Shown here one piece after another: positions 53,085-61,667 of a DNA stretch of 64,000 nt. A program made the translations under genes and the position numbers. Within the stretch, counting starts at the first letter, position 1. Each line of letters opens with the position of its first letter. This stretch comes from BJGN01 sp041159865 (lineage in GTDB: Bacteria > Bacteroidota > Bacteroidia > Chitinophagales > Saprospiraceae). The notes below the pieces were generated by a model. It had not been told where the DNA came from, searched no databases, and saw only the letters and a list, made by a program, of their open reading frames with translations. Where the stretch lies: positions 1-64,000 of the forward strand of contig JBEAXK010000064.1 in the NCBI GenBank assembly GCA_041159865.1. The letters run 5' to 3'.

Positions 53085-54560
53085 TTATTTTCCTCTGGCT
53101 TTTTGATTTGGTTTTCTTCCCCAATTTTCTGCATCAATGTCCAGGTCATCATTTGTTGCAGCCATTTCTTTTCTCAGTTTATAACGCATACTTAAAATAG
53201 TAGATTGGTAAGATGGGTTATCAGATAGGTTCATCGTTTCCATGGGATCTTTTTTTAAATCAAATAACTGAGTCATTTTAGTTCCATCTACATTATAAAC
53301 GATTAGTTTCATTCCGTCTGCAGTTTTAATACTACGGCTCCAGTGACCATAAACATTGTATATATTTTCCCGAATCTTTACTTTTTGATTCTTAATGACA
53401 GGCATTAAAGATTTAGCCTCCACTGTCTTAGGTGCTGGTATGTTTAAATATTCATAGACAGTTGGGGCTATATCACTTAAATAGACAAACCCATCGGCCT
53501 TTTTATTTGCAGGTATGCCCGGGCCTGAGAAAATCATGGGTACACGTATGCTATGTTCGTATAGATTTTGTTTACCTAATAAGCCATGCTGTCCAACGGC
53601 TAACCCATTGTCACCGGCAAATATGATAAGGGTATTTTCTCTTAAGCCTTCCTTATCGAGGGCATCTAAAATCCTGCCAACTTGTGCATCCATTTCTGAA
53701 ATCATCCCATAATAAAGGGCTATTTCTTTTTTTATAGCTTCAGGTGTCCTTGGTGTTGGCAATAATTGTTCATCGCGAACATTTAAATCTCCATTATCAA
53801 ATGGATGGACAGGGTAGAAATTTTTTGGTAAAGGAATTTTTGTCGGATCATATAACCTGTCATAAGGTGGAGGAGGTGTTCTCGGGTCATGTGGAGAGGT
53901 CAAAGCAATATAACACATAAAAGGACCCGATTTTGCTTTGGCACTTTGTAGAAATTCAAGCGCATTATTGGCATATAAAGTACTGCTATAAATACCACTT
54001 TTTCGTTTTGTGGATTCAGGAAAAATGCCAGTTGGGTCAAAAGCCTGAACAACAGGATTAAATTGTCCCCCATCCTTTTCAAAATGCATTCCACCAAAAT
54101 ATACATCTCCTCCTTCACTAAACATTCTATGATGAGATGCTTTATCACTATGCCATTTTCCCGTATGAAAGGTAAGATACCCTAATCCTCTTAATACCTC
54201 GGGCATGCTGATGAGACTGTCAGGTATTGTACTGCCATCAGAGGGAAGCCGATTCACATATCGACCCGTCATTAACATAGCTCTGCTAGGTACGCATATC
54301 GCTCCCTGATGACCTCCCATAACATGCGCCTGCGTAAACATAAGTCCTGATTTTGCCAGTTTATCCAGATTAGGTGTGGAAATAATTTTATTTCCCATGG
54401 CACCCAAGGCTTGAAAAGTATGATCATCGGAATACATAATGAGTATATTCTTTTTACCCATCGTTTGCGTTTGCCCATTTAAGGTATCAGGTTCAAAAAC
54501 AAGGGAAAATAAATAGCTTCCAAGCCACAATAGAAATTTTAAATAGGGCAATTTTTTCAT
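53085..54560 (-). CDS. S1-family sulfatase (formylglycine type, second)
   Basis: Exported sulfatase of 491 aa. Signal segment about 1-33. Metal-binding DD at 45-46 (YSDDH), and the maturation motif CVPSR at 89-93 in GAICVPSRAMLMTGR. GKWHSD and AGDNGLAVGQHG are later S1 motifs. It ends with a short basic tail (RKPNQKARGK). Divergent to the GH20-like gene and 80 bases upstream of the peroxidase, with no terminator between the two. Sulfated-sugar substrate likely, unknown. Confidence 0.93.
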   Translation of the reverse strand: MKKLPYLKFLLWLGSYLFSLVFEPDTLNGQTQTMGKKNILIMYSDDHTFQALGAMGNKIISTPNLDKLAKSGLMFTQAHVMGGHQGAICVPSRAMLMTGRYVNRLPSDGSTIPDSLISMPEVLRGLGYLTFHTGKWHSDKASHHRMFSEGGDVYFGGMHFEKDGGQFNPVVQAFDPTGIFPESTKRKSGIYSSTLYANNALEFLQSAKAKSGPFMCYIALTSPHDPRTPPPPYDRLYDPTKIPLPKNFYPVHPFDNGDLNVRDEQLLPTPRTPEAIKKEIALYYGMISEMDAQVGRILDALDKEGLRENTLIIFAGDNGLAVGQHGLLGKQNLYEHSIRVPMIFSGPGIPANKKADGFVYLSDIAPTVYEYLNIPAPKTVEAKSLMPVIKNQKVKIRENIYNVYGHWSRSIKTADGMKLIVYNVDGTKMTQLFDLKKDPMETMNLSDNPSYQSTILSMRYKLRKEMAATNDDLDIDAENWGRKPNQKARGK

Positions 54561-54573
54561 ATGGTGTTTTTTG

Positions 54574-54615
54574 TTGCTCCTAAGATAATTAATTTGACGC
54601 TACTTTGCTCCTGAG
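54574..54615. repeat. Direct repeat between sulfatase and GH20-like genes
   Basis: TTGCTCCTAAG (54574-54584) and TTGCTCCTGAG (54605-54615) are 10 of 11 identical with starts 31 bases apart, near three helical turns. They lie in the divergent promoter region of the two genes. Regulator sites are a guess. Confidence 0.25.
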
Positions 54616-54709
54616 CATATTCCTTTCGCTTTTTTATAAAAAGGGTTTGTTAAATTTTTTATTAAGTAATAAATATCTTTAGTATCTTATTTTGCTAAAT
54701 ACTTACTTT

Positions 54710-57151
54710 ATGAGAATCCTTTTGCTTTCCTGTCTTATAATCATTTTCAAAAGTTATCTGCTGTCACAAACAACAGGCAGATTAATACCCAAAAAAGGTT
54801 TAATGCTCGAAAGCCAGGGCATTCAGTGGTCTATGGGTTCTGAACTAAATTTTTTCAACCGGGATAAATCAAAACACCATTATTACTTTACCTGGTGGGA
54901 ACAGGATATTGATTCAACGCTTAAAAACAGGGATATTCTTTTTGTTGGCTCTGAAAATACAGCTGTTTCTGGAACCTACTCTTTATGGCAGAACATGGAA
55001 AATATTCATGTTGACATAAAAGGTAAATGGAACAGAGCAGATACTGGAAGGATAGATTTAGTGCATGCCAAATTATGGATGCCTTTCCTGAAGGGTGCTA
55101 CATTTGAAAGCAATGAAGGGTTTATTTCAAACGATTACTTAAATAAGTTTAAAGGTAATTTCCTTCGCCTTCATACAGCATGGGGGTCATTTGAAATAAC
55201 AAGTTCGCATTCTTTTTCTCTTGTTGATCATAGTCAACAGACGGTTAAAGAGGATGATTATACGAAAAGAGATCATTTTTTATTTCTGGAAGAAAGAAAT
55301 ATTCCCATTTATCCAGGGGATTCTTTGCTTCGATTTGTTCATATTAAAGAAATAAAAACGATTCCTATTCCAGTTGGAAAAGTACATACCCTGACCAGAA
55401 ATCCTATTATTTTAAAAGAATCCTGGATTCCCCCTGTTATGGAGGATTTTCCACTGGTTATTCCTAAACCAAGCCGTCTGGATTATGGAAAGGACTATTA
55501 TGTATTTCCCGAAAATCCAGGAGATCAGCCCGATGCTCTTCAATGGAAATTTCTGGAATTATTTTCATCAAAATGGAAATCGGAGAAAAAATATTTACCT
55601 GTTATTAAGCATGAAAAAAGAGATTTGGGCAATGAAGAAGCCTATCAAATTGAAGTGAATAAAGAAGGTATTTTTTTGGTACATCAATCTTTAGCGGGCC
55701 TTCAACATGCCCTATACACGCTTTTACAATTAACAGTTATAAAAAATGAACGACCACAAATTCCAACTTTATTCCTCGAGGATAAACCTAAAACAACATG
55801 GAGAGGGATTCATTTATTTACAGGTCCCACCTCATTGAATTTTCACAAAAGGCAATTTGAAAAAATTTTACTGCCGTTTAAAATTAATAAAGTGGTCGTT
55901 CAATGTGAACAAGCTTTATGGAAATCATTTCCAAATATTCAAAATGCTATTTCCATATCTTTAAAAGATTTAAAGGAATCCTTTGATTTTTTTCGCAAAA
56001 ATGAGGTTGAGCCCATTCCCCTTATTCAAAGTCTGGGGCACATGGAATGGTTTTTTAAACCTATGGAAAATAGGTTTATGGCGGTTAACCCTTCTTATCC
56101 CTATACGTTAAATCCTACTTTGCTTGCGTCAAAAGAGGCTGTTTTATCTATTTGGAAGGAGGCGATTTCTCTTCTTTCACCTAAAACAATACATGTTGGT
56201 TTTGATGAAATTGGCATGATTGGCTTTCATGAACCTCGTGAAAATGAGATCAAATATTGGGATATTCAGCTTAGCTTGTTGGATAGTATGGCCAAAGCCA
56301 ATAAACTGGGATTAATGCTCTGGGGAGATATGGGGCTTTCTCCTTCTGAATGTCCTGATGCTTGTAATGGCCTAAACGATGAAAGAGCAAAAACTATTAG
56401 AAGTACCATCCCCAAAGGTACCTATGTCGCAGACTGGCATTATCTCAATAATAATGATCCGTCTGTTTATTTACCTAATTTAAATACCTGGTTGAAAGAT
56501 GGACAATTTCCGATTGCAAGTACTTGGTTTTATCCCAATAATATCAACGGATTTATAAAGGCGGCTCAACAAGTAAATGCAGGTGTTTTACAAACTACAT
56601 GGGCCGATTTTGAAAGTAGTGAGAAAAATATGTTCCTCAACATGGAACAATTTGGGGCTTATATCATGGCTTTAGATTACGCATGGAGCGGAAGAATGGA
56701 GCTTCCAGAGGAGTTGCCCTATCGACCTGTTGAAAAATGGAATGCTTTATATTTTGATCAGGCAAAACCAGTACATATTCTTTCCGGTTCATCTTTTTCT
56801 TCAATTAAAGAGCAAAAGGATTTTCAAAATTTAATGGTTTTTGAGGATCAATCTTTTTTATCAACAGGTTTTGGTATTCAGTTAAGTTCAAATATAATAC
56901 TGCCAGAGGGTACGCCTGTAGGTGAAATTTCTTATCTGGAAAATGGAAAAGAAAAAAAGATTTTGTTGAGATATGGTGTTGAAATTAGAGGTGAATATGA
57001 TTTTAGACCTATATTTGCCCGTTTCGAACGGAAGGAAAGAGATGTTTTTTATTGTTTTTTCGATAAAAAAACAACTTTAACTCATTTTTCAGTCAAAAGT
57101 ATTCATCCCCTCGTTCATTTAAATTCGCAAAAGTTGCATTTTTTTAATTAA
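54710..57151 (+). CDS. GH20-like beta-hexosaminidase-related protein
   Basis: Exported protein of 813 aa from ATG 54710 (a TTG at 54692 is in frame). Signal peptide MRILLLSCLIIIFKSYLLSQ. A GH20b-like N-terminal domain is suggested by EAYQIEVNKEGIFLVHQSLAG, followed by TTWRGIHLFTG, and the catalytic region contains HVGFDEIG with Asp499 and Glu500; the usual form is HxGGDE, so the second Gly is Phe. The first 190 or so residues and last 150 are not typical of GH20. Beta-N-acetylhexosaminidase activity is likely but not certain. It shares an operon (15-base gap) with an outer-membrane protein. Confidence 0.78.
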   Translation: MRILLLSCLIIIFKSYLLSQTTGRLIPKKGLMLESQGIQWSMGSELNFFNRDKSKHHYYFTWWEQDIDSTLKNRDILFVGSENTAVSGTYSLWQNMENIHVDIKGKWNRADTGRIDLVHAKLWMPFLKGATFESNEGFISNDYLNKFKGNFLRLHTAWGSFEITSSHSFSLVDHSQQTVKEDDYTKRDHFLFLEERNIPIYPGDSLLRFVHIKEIKTIPIPVGKVHTLTRNPIILKESWIPPVMEDFPLVIPKPSRLDYGKDYYVFPENPGDQPDALQWKFLELFSSKWKSEKKYLPVIKHEKRDLGNEEAYQIEVNKEGIFLVHQSLAGLQHALYTLLQLTVIKNERPQIPTLFLEDKPKTTWRGIHLFTGPTSLNFHKRQFEKILLPFKINKVVVQCEQALWKSFPNIQNAISISLKDLKESFDFFRKNEVEPIPLIQSLGHMEWFFKPMENRFMAVNPSYPYTLNPTLLASKEAVLSIWKEAISLLSPKTIHVGFDEIGMIGFHEPRENEIKYWDIQLSLLDSMAKANKLGLMLWGDMGLSPSECPDACNGLNDERAKTIRSTIPKGTYVADWHYLNNNDPSVYLPNLNTWLKDGQFPIASTWFYPNNINGFIKAAQQVNAGVLQTTWADFESSEKNMFLNMEQFGAYIMALDYAWSGRMELPEELPYRPVEKWNALYFDQAKPVHILSGSSFSSIKEQKDFQNLMVFEDQSFLSTGFGIQLSSNIILPEGTPVGEISYLENGKEKKILLRYGVEIRGEYDFRPIFARFERKERDVFYCFFDKKTTLTHFSVKSIHPLVHLNSQKLHFFN

Positions 57152-57166
57152 ACAAACCATTCTTGT

Positions 57167-57964
57167 ATGAAAAATGGGATCGTTATTCTTCTTGCTTTTC
57201 TTCTCTTTCAGCCATTAAAAGGTCAGGATACTTTGGAATTAATCGCCCCTGACAGACCTGGTTTTGGCGATGCAGTATTCATAACGCCAACAAAGTATTT
57301 AATGATAGAAACTGGTTTTTGGACTGAAAATCAAAAAGAAGTTGGTTCTTCAATTCAGAATACCAGGGGAACTGGCCTTAATTCTACCCTTTTACGATAT
57401 GGTGTTTCAAGAAAATTTGAATTGCGTTTTGATTATACCCTTTGGCAAGAAAGATTAAATATGGAAGCATTGAAAACAGGTTTTCAACCTGCAAGGGTTG
57501 GGTTTAAATATGCTTTATTAGAAAATAATGGTGCAATTCCTGCTGTAACCCTCATTGGGATGACTGGATTTCCTTTTTCAACGTCGTCCTATTTTAGAAC
57601 AAATGGTATAAATCCAAGTCTGGAATTATCCTTTGCCAATTCATTGACTGATTGGATGACCCTTTGTTATAATCTTGGTTCAGCCTGGGATGGGGATAAT
57701 AAAAATCCCGCTTATTATTATGCTCTTTCGCTGGAAATGGCAATTTCTAACAAATTTGGATGTTATTTACAAGGTCATGGAGATTCTCAGAAAATAGAAT
57801 TGGATGGAAATTCAAATCAAATCAATCAGACTTTTATCGAAGGTGGAATTTTATATTTCCCCAAAAATAATATCCAGCTGGATATTTCAGCAGGACGAAG
57901 TGTTGGAACTATCCATACCTATTCATTTTTGACCTGTGGATTCAGTATAAGAATTCCAAATTAA
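57167..57964 (+). CDS. Outer-membrane protein (phenol-MetA-like transporter family)
   Basis: Beta-rich exported protein of 265 aa, signal peptide about 1-19. The conserved N-terminal APDRPGFGDAVFITP and the strand-rich remainder resemble the transporter/MetA-like outer-membrane family. It follows the GH20-like gene after 15 bases. Likely a channel or a barrel protein; substrate unknown. Confidence 0.72.
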   Translation: MKNGIVILLAFLLFQPLKGQDTLELIAPDRPGFGDAVFITPTKYLMIETGFWTENQKEVGSSIQNTRGTGLNSTLLRYGVSRKFELRFDYTLWQERLNMEALKTGFQPARVGFKYALLENNGAIPAVTLIGMTGFPFSTSSYFRTNGINPSLELSFANSLTDWMTLCYNLGSAWDGDNKNPAYYYALSLEMAISNKFGCYLQGHGDSQKIELDGNSNQINQTFIEGGILYFPKNNIQLDISAGRSVGTIHTYSFLTCGFSIRIPN

Positions 57965-57967
57965 AGT

Positions 57968-57975
57968 TATATTTG
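57968..57975 (+). promoter_or_regulatory. Bacteroidota -7 promoter element TATATTTG
   Basis: Exact TAnnTTTG match 35 bases before the ATG of the sugar dehydrogenase gene. The GTTATAT sequence repeats directly around it (57966-57972 and 57974-57980 approximately). Confidence 0.45.
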
Positions 57976-58010
57976 TTATATCACATACTATAACCCTAAA
58001 TTTTAATTCA

Positions 58011-59162
58011 ATGAGACTTAAATATTTCTTTTTGTGTTGTTTCGCTCTCGTTTTCTATAACGCCAGCAAACTATCTGATGCTGCTCTTTTGCCTGAATCA
58101 ACCCTAGCTAATGACCCTGAAATCACGGTGACAACTATCGTTACGGGCAATGATGTTATCTGGGGAATGGAACTTTTACCAAATGGTGATTTGATTTACG
58201 GAGAAAAAAAGGGAAAAATCTATATTAAAAGAGGTGAGCAGACAATTCCTCTTGAAGGGTTTCCAACGGTAAAATCAGTAGGTCAAGGTGGCTTTATGGA
58301 TTTGAAGGCTCACCCGAATTATGATAAAAATGGCTGGATTTATGCCACTTTTACTTCTCTTGTTTCTGAAAAAAACACGGAAGTAAAATTGGTTCGGTTC
58401 AAAGTTAAAAATGACAAAATTCAAAATGTAGAAGATATTTTCGCTACAGGTGGGGGAAATACTTTTAATAATCATTACGGAAGCCGAATTGCCTTCGATA
58501 AGAATAATTATTTGTATGTAAGTATTGGAGAAGGGGGAGGATCTAGTTTAGGTGGCCCAAATTCTACGAATAAAAATGCCCAGGATACCAAGTTAAACTG
58601 GGGAAAAGTACACAGAATGAAAGATAATGGCGATGTGCCTAAAGATAATCCTGTACTTCCAGGTAATACAAAGCCCACAACTATTTTTTCTTATGGACAT
58701 AGAAATCCACAAGGATTAACTATGAATCCTCAGACAGGTGATATCTGGGAGACTGAACATGGCCCAAAAGGAGGTGATGAGATAAATATCATTTCTAAAG
58801 GAGAAAATTATGGTTGGCCAACTTATTCAATAGGAATAAATTATAATGGAACCACTGTTTCAAACGATCATAAGGCAGAAGGAATTAAAGAACCTATTTT
58901 TACCTGGACTCCCTCTATTGGTGTTTGTGGTATTACTTTTATCAATTCCGACAATTTTAAGTCGTGGAAGGGTAATTTTTTAGCCACAGGTCTTGCAGGT
59001 CAAAAGCTTTATCGTTTTGTTATAAAGGATAATAAAGTGGTGGAAGAAAATATCTGGATGGAAAAAATGGGTCGCTTTAGAAACGTTATTCAAGGTTCTG
59101 ACGGGGCAATTTATATTTCATTGGAAGGTCCGGGAAGAATATTAAAGGTTACCGCTAAATAA
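58011..59162 (+). CDS. PQQ-dependent sugar dehydrogenase (soluble)
   Basis: Exported quinoprotein sugar dehydrogenase, 383 aa, related to soluble aldose/glucose dehydrogenases (YliI/Asd type). Signal peptide about 1-25. A six-bladed propeller is signalled by VIWGMELLPNGDLIYGE, HYGSRIAFDKNNYLYVSIGEGG (in part), GHRNPQGLTMNP and ETEHGPKGGDEINII, which hold the PQQ and calcium ligands. It oxidises sugars in the periplasm and passes electrons to the quinone pool or a cytochrome. Its own promoter element lies upstream and a terminator follows. Confidence 0.9.
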   Translation: MRLKYFFLCCFALVFYNASKLSDAALLPESTLANDPEITVTTIVTGNDVIWGMELLPNGDLIYGEKKGKIYIKRGEQTIPLEGFPTVKSVGQGGFMDLKAHPNYDKNGWIYATFTSLVSEKNTEVKLVRFKVKNDKIQNVEDIFATGGGNTFNNHYGSRIAFDKNNYLYVSIGEGGGSSLGGPNSTNKNAQDTKLNWGKVHRMKDNGDVPKDNPVLPGNTKPTTIFSYGHRNPQGLTMNPQTGDIWETEHGPKGGDEINIISKGENYGWPTYSIGINYNGTTVSNDHKAEGIKEPIFTWTPSIGVCGITFINSDNFKSWKGNFLATGLAGQKLYRFVIKDNKVVEENIWMEKMGRFRNVIQGSDGAIYISLEGPGRILKVTAK

Positions 59163-59186
59163 TAATGGAGGTAAAAGATTTAGTTG

Positions 59187-59220
59187 AAAGGGCTGTCATT
59201 TTTTTTGACAGCCCTTTTTC
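59187..59220 (+). terminator. Rho-independent terminator
   Basis: 12-bp perfect stem AAAGGGCTGTCA (59187-59198) with TGACAGCCCTTT (59206-59217), a seven-T loop, and a T-run after. Closes the sugar dehydrogenase transcript; it lies next to the end of the minus-strand DUF2911 gene. Confidence 0.9.
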
Positions 59221-59222
59221 CG

Positions 59223-59807
59223 TTATATGGTGGTAAATGGTACAGAAAAGCTAAGGTTTTCCCACTTGAAAATGAGTTCTCCTTCTTTTTTAGAAGTTTC
59301 TTTTAATTCAAAGGTTAATCTCTGGGTCATTTCTGTTTTTATTGGCTTAATATCAAGTCGGAAAACATCGTCTTTTGCGTCGTAATCGTCGGACAAATGT
59401 TGCTCATAATTCGTATTGAGTATGAAAGTCCATTTTTCTTTCCCGGGAATGGTGAATAATCCGTAAATGCCAGCCTTAATGACCTGACCGTTGATTTTTA
59501 TATCATTACCAATTTCAAATTTGTTGGCGCTGTGCGCACCAGTAACCCAAACCTGATCAAAAGGGACCAATCCACCCCAAATAACTCTTCCTCTTACGCC
59601 AGGTGAATAGTAGTTTAATCTCAATTGCGTCTTTCCTGCTGATAAAGTGGTTACTCGGGGAGTACTTGCTTTTCTAAGATCCTCTTTTATCAGACCGGAA
59701 TTTACACTGTCGGCGTAGGTAAGTTTGACGTTTTTTGAAGATGTTTGAGCATAAGCCGAAACTTGCATAAAGCAAGATATGGTTAAGGCAAAAATTAGTT
59801 TTTTCAT
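59223..59807 (-). CDS. DUF2911 secreted protein
   Basis: Exported protein of 194 aa; signal peptide MKKLIFALTISCFMQVSAYA. The family core SPGVRGRVIWGGLVPFDQVW (about 68-87) and TGAHSANKFEIG are clear. Function unknown for this Bacteroidota family. It follows the outer-membrane gene by 5 bases as last gene of the presumed metal-related group. Confidence 0.9.
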   Translation of the reverse strand: MKKLIFALTISCFMQVSAYAQTSSKNVKLTYADSVNSGLIKEDLRKASTPRVTTLSAGKTQLRLNYYSPGVRGRVIWGGLVPFDQVWVTGAHSANKFEIGNDIKINGQVIKAGIYGLFTIPGKEKWTFILNTNYEQHLSDDYDAKDDVFRLDIKPIKTEMTQRLTFELKETSKKEGELIFKWENLSFSVPFTTI

Positions 59808-59812
59808 TTTAG

Positions 59813-60625
59813 TTATTTTTTGAATTTAAAAAAGGTGTACTCGAAGTTAAGATAAATACCATTTGGTGCAGACCTTAACATGTTACTAAACAAAGATTTC
59901 CTATAGGCCAGATCAATGCGGCTTTGACTGTTGACGATAAATTGAATGGCCGCCGTACCGTCTATAAAGGTCTTTCTGTTATCACTCAAGGTTTGTCCTA
60001 AAAATTCAAACATTAGATTGATATTAGTTTGCTTATAACTTTTATAAGTCTTCGGGTACATCAAACGTCCCCATGAAAAGGAATAATTAAGGGCAGTATT
60101 ATCCTGTGTTTCAGGAAAAACATAACTGGGGTTGTTATCTGTTGCTTTTTCCAAACTTATAGTACTACTTAAGGCCGTTTTATGGACCAACTTTGTGAAA
60201 ATAAGGCCAAGTTCATAGCCGCTGTTGTGACCCATCGTTTCAATTTGCTCCTGATGAATATCAGCCCGGTTTTTACTCAATCGGCCATAAGCAGCCATCC
60301 TGAAGTGACTATGGATATCGTCCGATGAAAAAAATCGGTATTTTACAAAAAGGCTCCCTCCTTCCAGATACAATTTATTGCTTCTGTTGCTTAAAAAACT
60401 GGCAGCTCTAAACATTAAGTTTTTATTGATTCCGTAAGAAACTTCGGGCATGAAGTGATAGTTGTAACCTTCCTCTAAAATTTCTTTGAACAGGGACTGA
60501 GTTAGTCGTATGTTGGTGGATCCTGCAGGCATATTGCTGGCAGGATCCGTTACAACAAATAACTCTTGTGCACCTAAAAAAGAACTACAGAAAAAAAGAC
60601 CTATCACAAATAGGTATTTTTTCAT
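59813..60625 (-). CDS. Predicted outer-membrane beta-barrel protein
   Basis: Exported protein of 270 aa, signal peptide about 1-19 (FVIGLFFCSSFLGA). Alternating strand pattern with aromatic ends (GSLFVKYRFF, NLMFEFLGQTL, NFEYTFFKF) suits a small barrel. I do not recognise the family. Its ATG overlaps the stop of the HMA-domain gene by 4 bases (60622-60625), so the two are translationally coupled, suggesting a role with that protein. Confidence 0.72.
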   Translation of the reverse strand: MKKYLFVIGLFFCSSFLGAQELFVVTDPASNMPAGSTNIRLTQSLFKEILEEGYNYHFMPEVSYGINKNLMFRAASFLSNRSNKLYLEGGSLFVKYRFFSSDDIHSHFRMAAYGRLSKNRADIHQEQIETMGHNSGYELGLIFTKLVHKTALSSTISLEKATDNNPSYVFPETQDNTALNYSFSWGRLMYPKTYKSYKQTNINLMFEFLGQTLSDNRKTFIDGTAAIQFIVNSQSRIDLAYRKSLFSNMLRSAPNGIYLNFEYTFFKFKK

Positions 60626-61122
60626 TTGTTCTCTATTTTAAAATGAAAAATATTTGACTTTTTAGAGGAATACGTTTCAACGGATGCCAGTGTTTTTGAC
60701 CATTTTTTGTACTCCTTTTGGGTGATATAGCCCTCGTCAAAGATCTTTATAGCTAATTCCTTTTCTTCACCTGGTGAAAATTTACCAATGGGTATAAATT
60801 GAGTGGCATTTTCCTTTACCACAGAAGCAGGCATAGTAACAATCAATGATCCAATAAAAAATCCAGCCTTTTCGATATTCTCTTTAAAAATGTTTGGCGC
60901 ATATTTATTGTCTGGTTTAAGAAAAACCGTAAAGGTATTCGTGTTTAAATCAGTAAGAACACTATCTACACCCGTAATTGAACTTAGTTGTTTGTAAATC
61001 GCATTTGAACACATGGAACAAGTGAGACCAGTTGCCAGTATTTCTGCTTTTCTGACCTGGGCAAAGGATGCATTCATAGTTAATAAAACATTAACTATGG
61101 CAATAAAAAATATACTTTTCAT
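60622..61122 (-). CDS. Exported heavy-metal-associated (HMA) domain protein
   Basis: Exported protein of 166 aa; signal peptide MKSIFFIAIVNVLLTMNASFA. The HMA fold carries the metal motif GLTCSMCS with Cys35 and Cys38, typical of soft-metal (Cu, Zn, Hg) binding. A C-terminal region (about 110-166) with SPGEEKELAIKIFDEGYI is of unknown fold. A perfect 11-bp palindrome lies 19-41 bases upstream of its ATG. It likely captures a metal in the periplasm for the outer-membrane protein downstream; the metal cannot be read from sequence. Confidence 0.85.
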   Translation of the reverse strand: MKSIFFIAIVNVLLTMNASFAQVRKAEILATGLTCSMCSNAIYKQLSSITGVDSVLTDLNTNTFTVFLKPDNKYAPNIFKENIEKAGFFIGSLIVTMPASVVKENATQFIPIGKFSPGEEKELAIKIFDEGYITQKEYKKWSKTLASVETYSSKKSNIFHFKIENK

Positions 61123-61140
61123 GGTTAAATTGATATTAGT

Positions 61141-61163
61141 CTTTAATTGATAATCAATTAAAG
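61141..61163. promoter_or_regulatory. Perfect 11-bp palindrome upstream of HMA gene
   Basis: CTTTAATTGAT at 61141-61151 and its exact complement ATCAATTAAAG at 61153-61163 share a 1-base centre. It has no T-run on either side, so it is not a terminator, and lies 19-41 bases before the HMA ATG. Operator for a dimeric metal-responsive regulator is the simplest reading. Confidence 0.55.
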
Positions 61164-61198
61164 AAGTTCGAAATAAAAATTGAATAAAAAAATTTGAT

Positions 61199-61546
61199 TT
61201 AAGCTATTCTTGGCGGCTGCCAAATGTCTAAATAGTTTGTATTAAAATATCCATTCAAATAATAAAAAGTAGCTTTTCCAATTACTTCTGAAAATTTAGA
61301 ACCAGGGTCTAAAACGGATGGAGGTAGAGATATTTGAAAATCAGTTAAGGGACAATTGCAAAAAGGATCGCCACATTTGCCTCCACATCCTTTGTCCTCA
61401 CATGAATGTTTATTTTTTTCTAAACAACAGGAAGCTGTTTTTTCATTTGCTTGATTTTCTTTCATTTTACAACATACCCCCTCATTTTCCATAGGCACAC
61501 TATGAAAACTGGCGGTGAAAATGTGAATTAAAATCAGAAACATCAT
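61199..61546 (-). CDS. Small exported Cys-rich protein
   Basis: Exported 115-residue protein with nine cysteines, including CC at 25-26 and 40-41 and a GCGGKCGDPFCNC block at 53-65. A short N-terminal hydrophobic segment (MMFLILIHIFTASFHS) serves as signal. The C-terminus ends IWQPPRIA, a Pro-Pro pattern I recall from small Cys-rich exported Bacteroidota proteins of the HYC_CC_PP type that sit beside metal and TonB genes; the HYC part itself is not seen. Located 76 bases upstream of the HMA gene on the same strand. Metal binding is likely, not shown. Confidence 0.7.
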   Translation of the reverse strand: MMFLILIHIFTASFHSVPMENEGVCCKMKENQANEKTASCCLEKNKHSCEDKGCGGKCGDPFCNCPLTDFQISLPPSVLDPGSKFSEVIGKATFYYLNGYFNTNYLDIWQPPRIA

Positions 61547-61563
61547 ACTTAAATTTCAAAAAT

Positions 61564-61571
61564 CAAATATA
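61564..61571 (-). promoter_or_regulatory. Bacteroidota -7 promoter element TATATTTG (minus strand)
   Basis: On the minus strand, 61571 to 61564 reads TATATTTG, an exact TAnnTTTG match, 17 bases before the ATG of the Cys-rich gene. Confidence 0.5.
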
Positions 61572-61667
61572 GCTTAAAATCAGATAAAAAATTGAAAAAA
61601 GGATATGATTATTTATTTATTTCTTAAATTTTATTAACTTGTAAGTAATCTTTTAAAATATTTTGAT

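Noticed and set aside
61141..61163. FNR or Fur box
   Set aside because: The TTGAT and ATCAA halves are 1 base apart instead of 4 for FNR, and the arms do not fit the longer Fur consensus.
61141..61163. Terminator of the Cys-rich gene
   Set aside because: Palindrome has no T-run on the minus strand and is AT-rich with a 1-base centre; poor hairpin.
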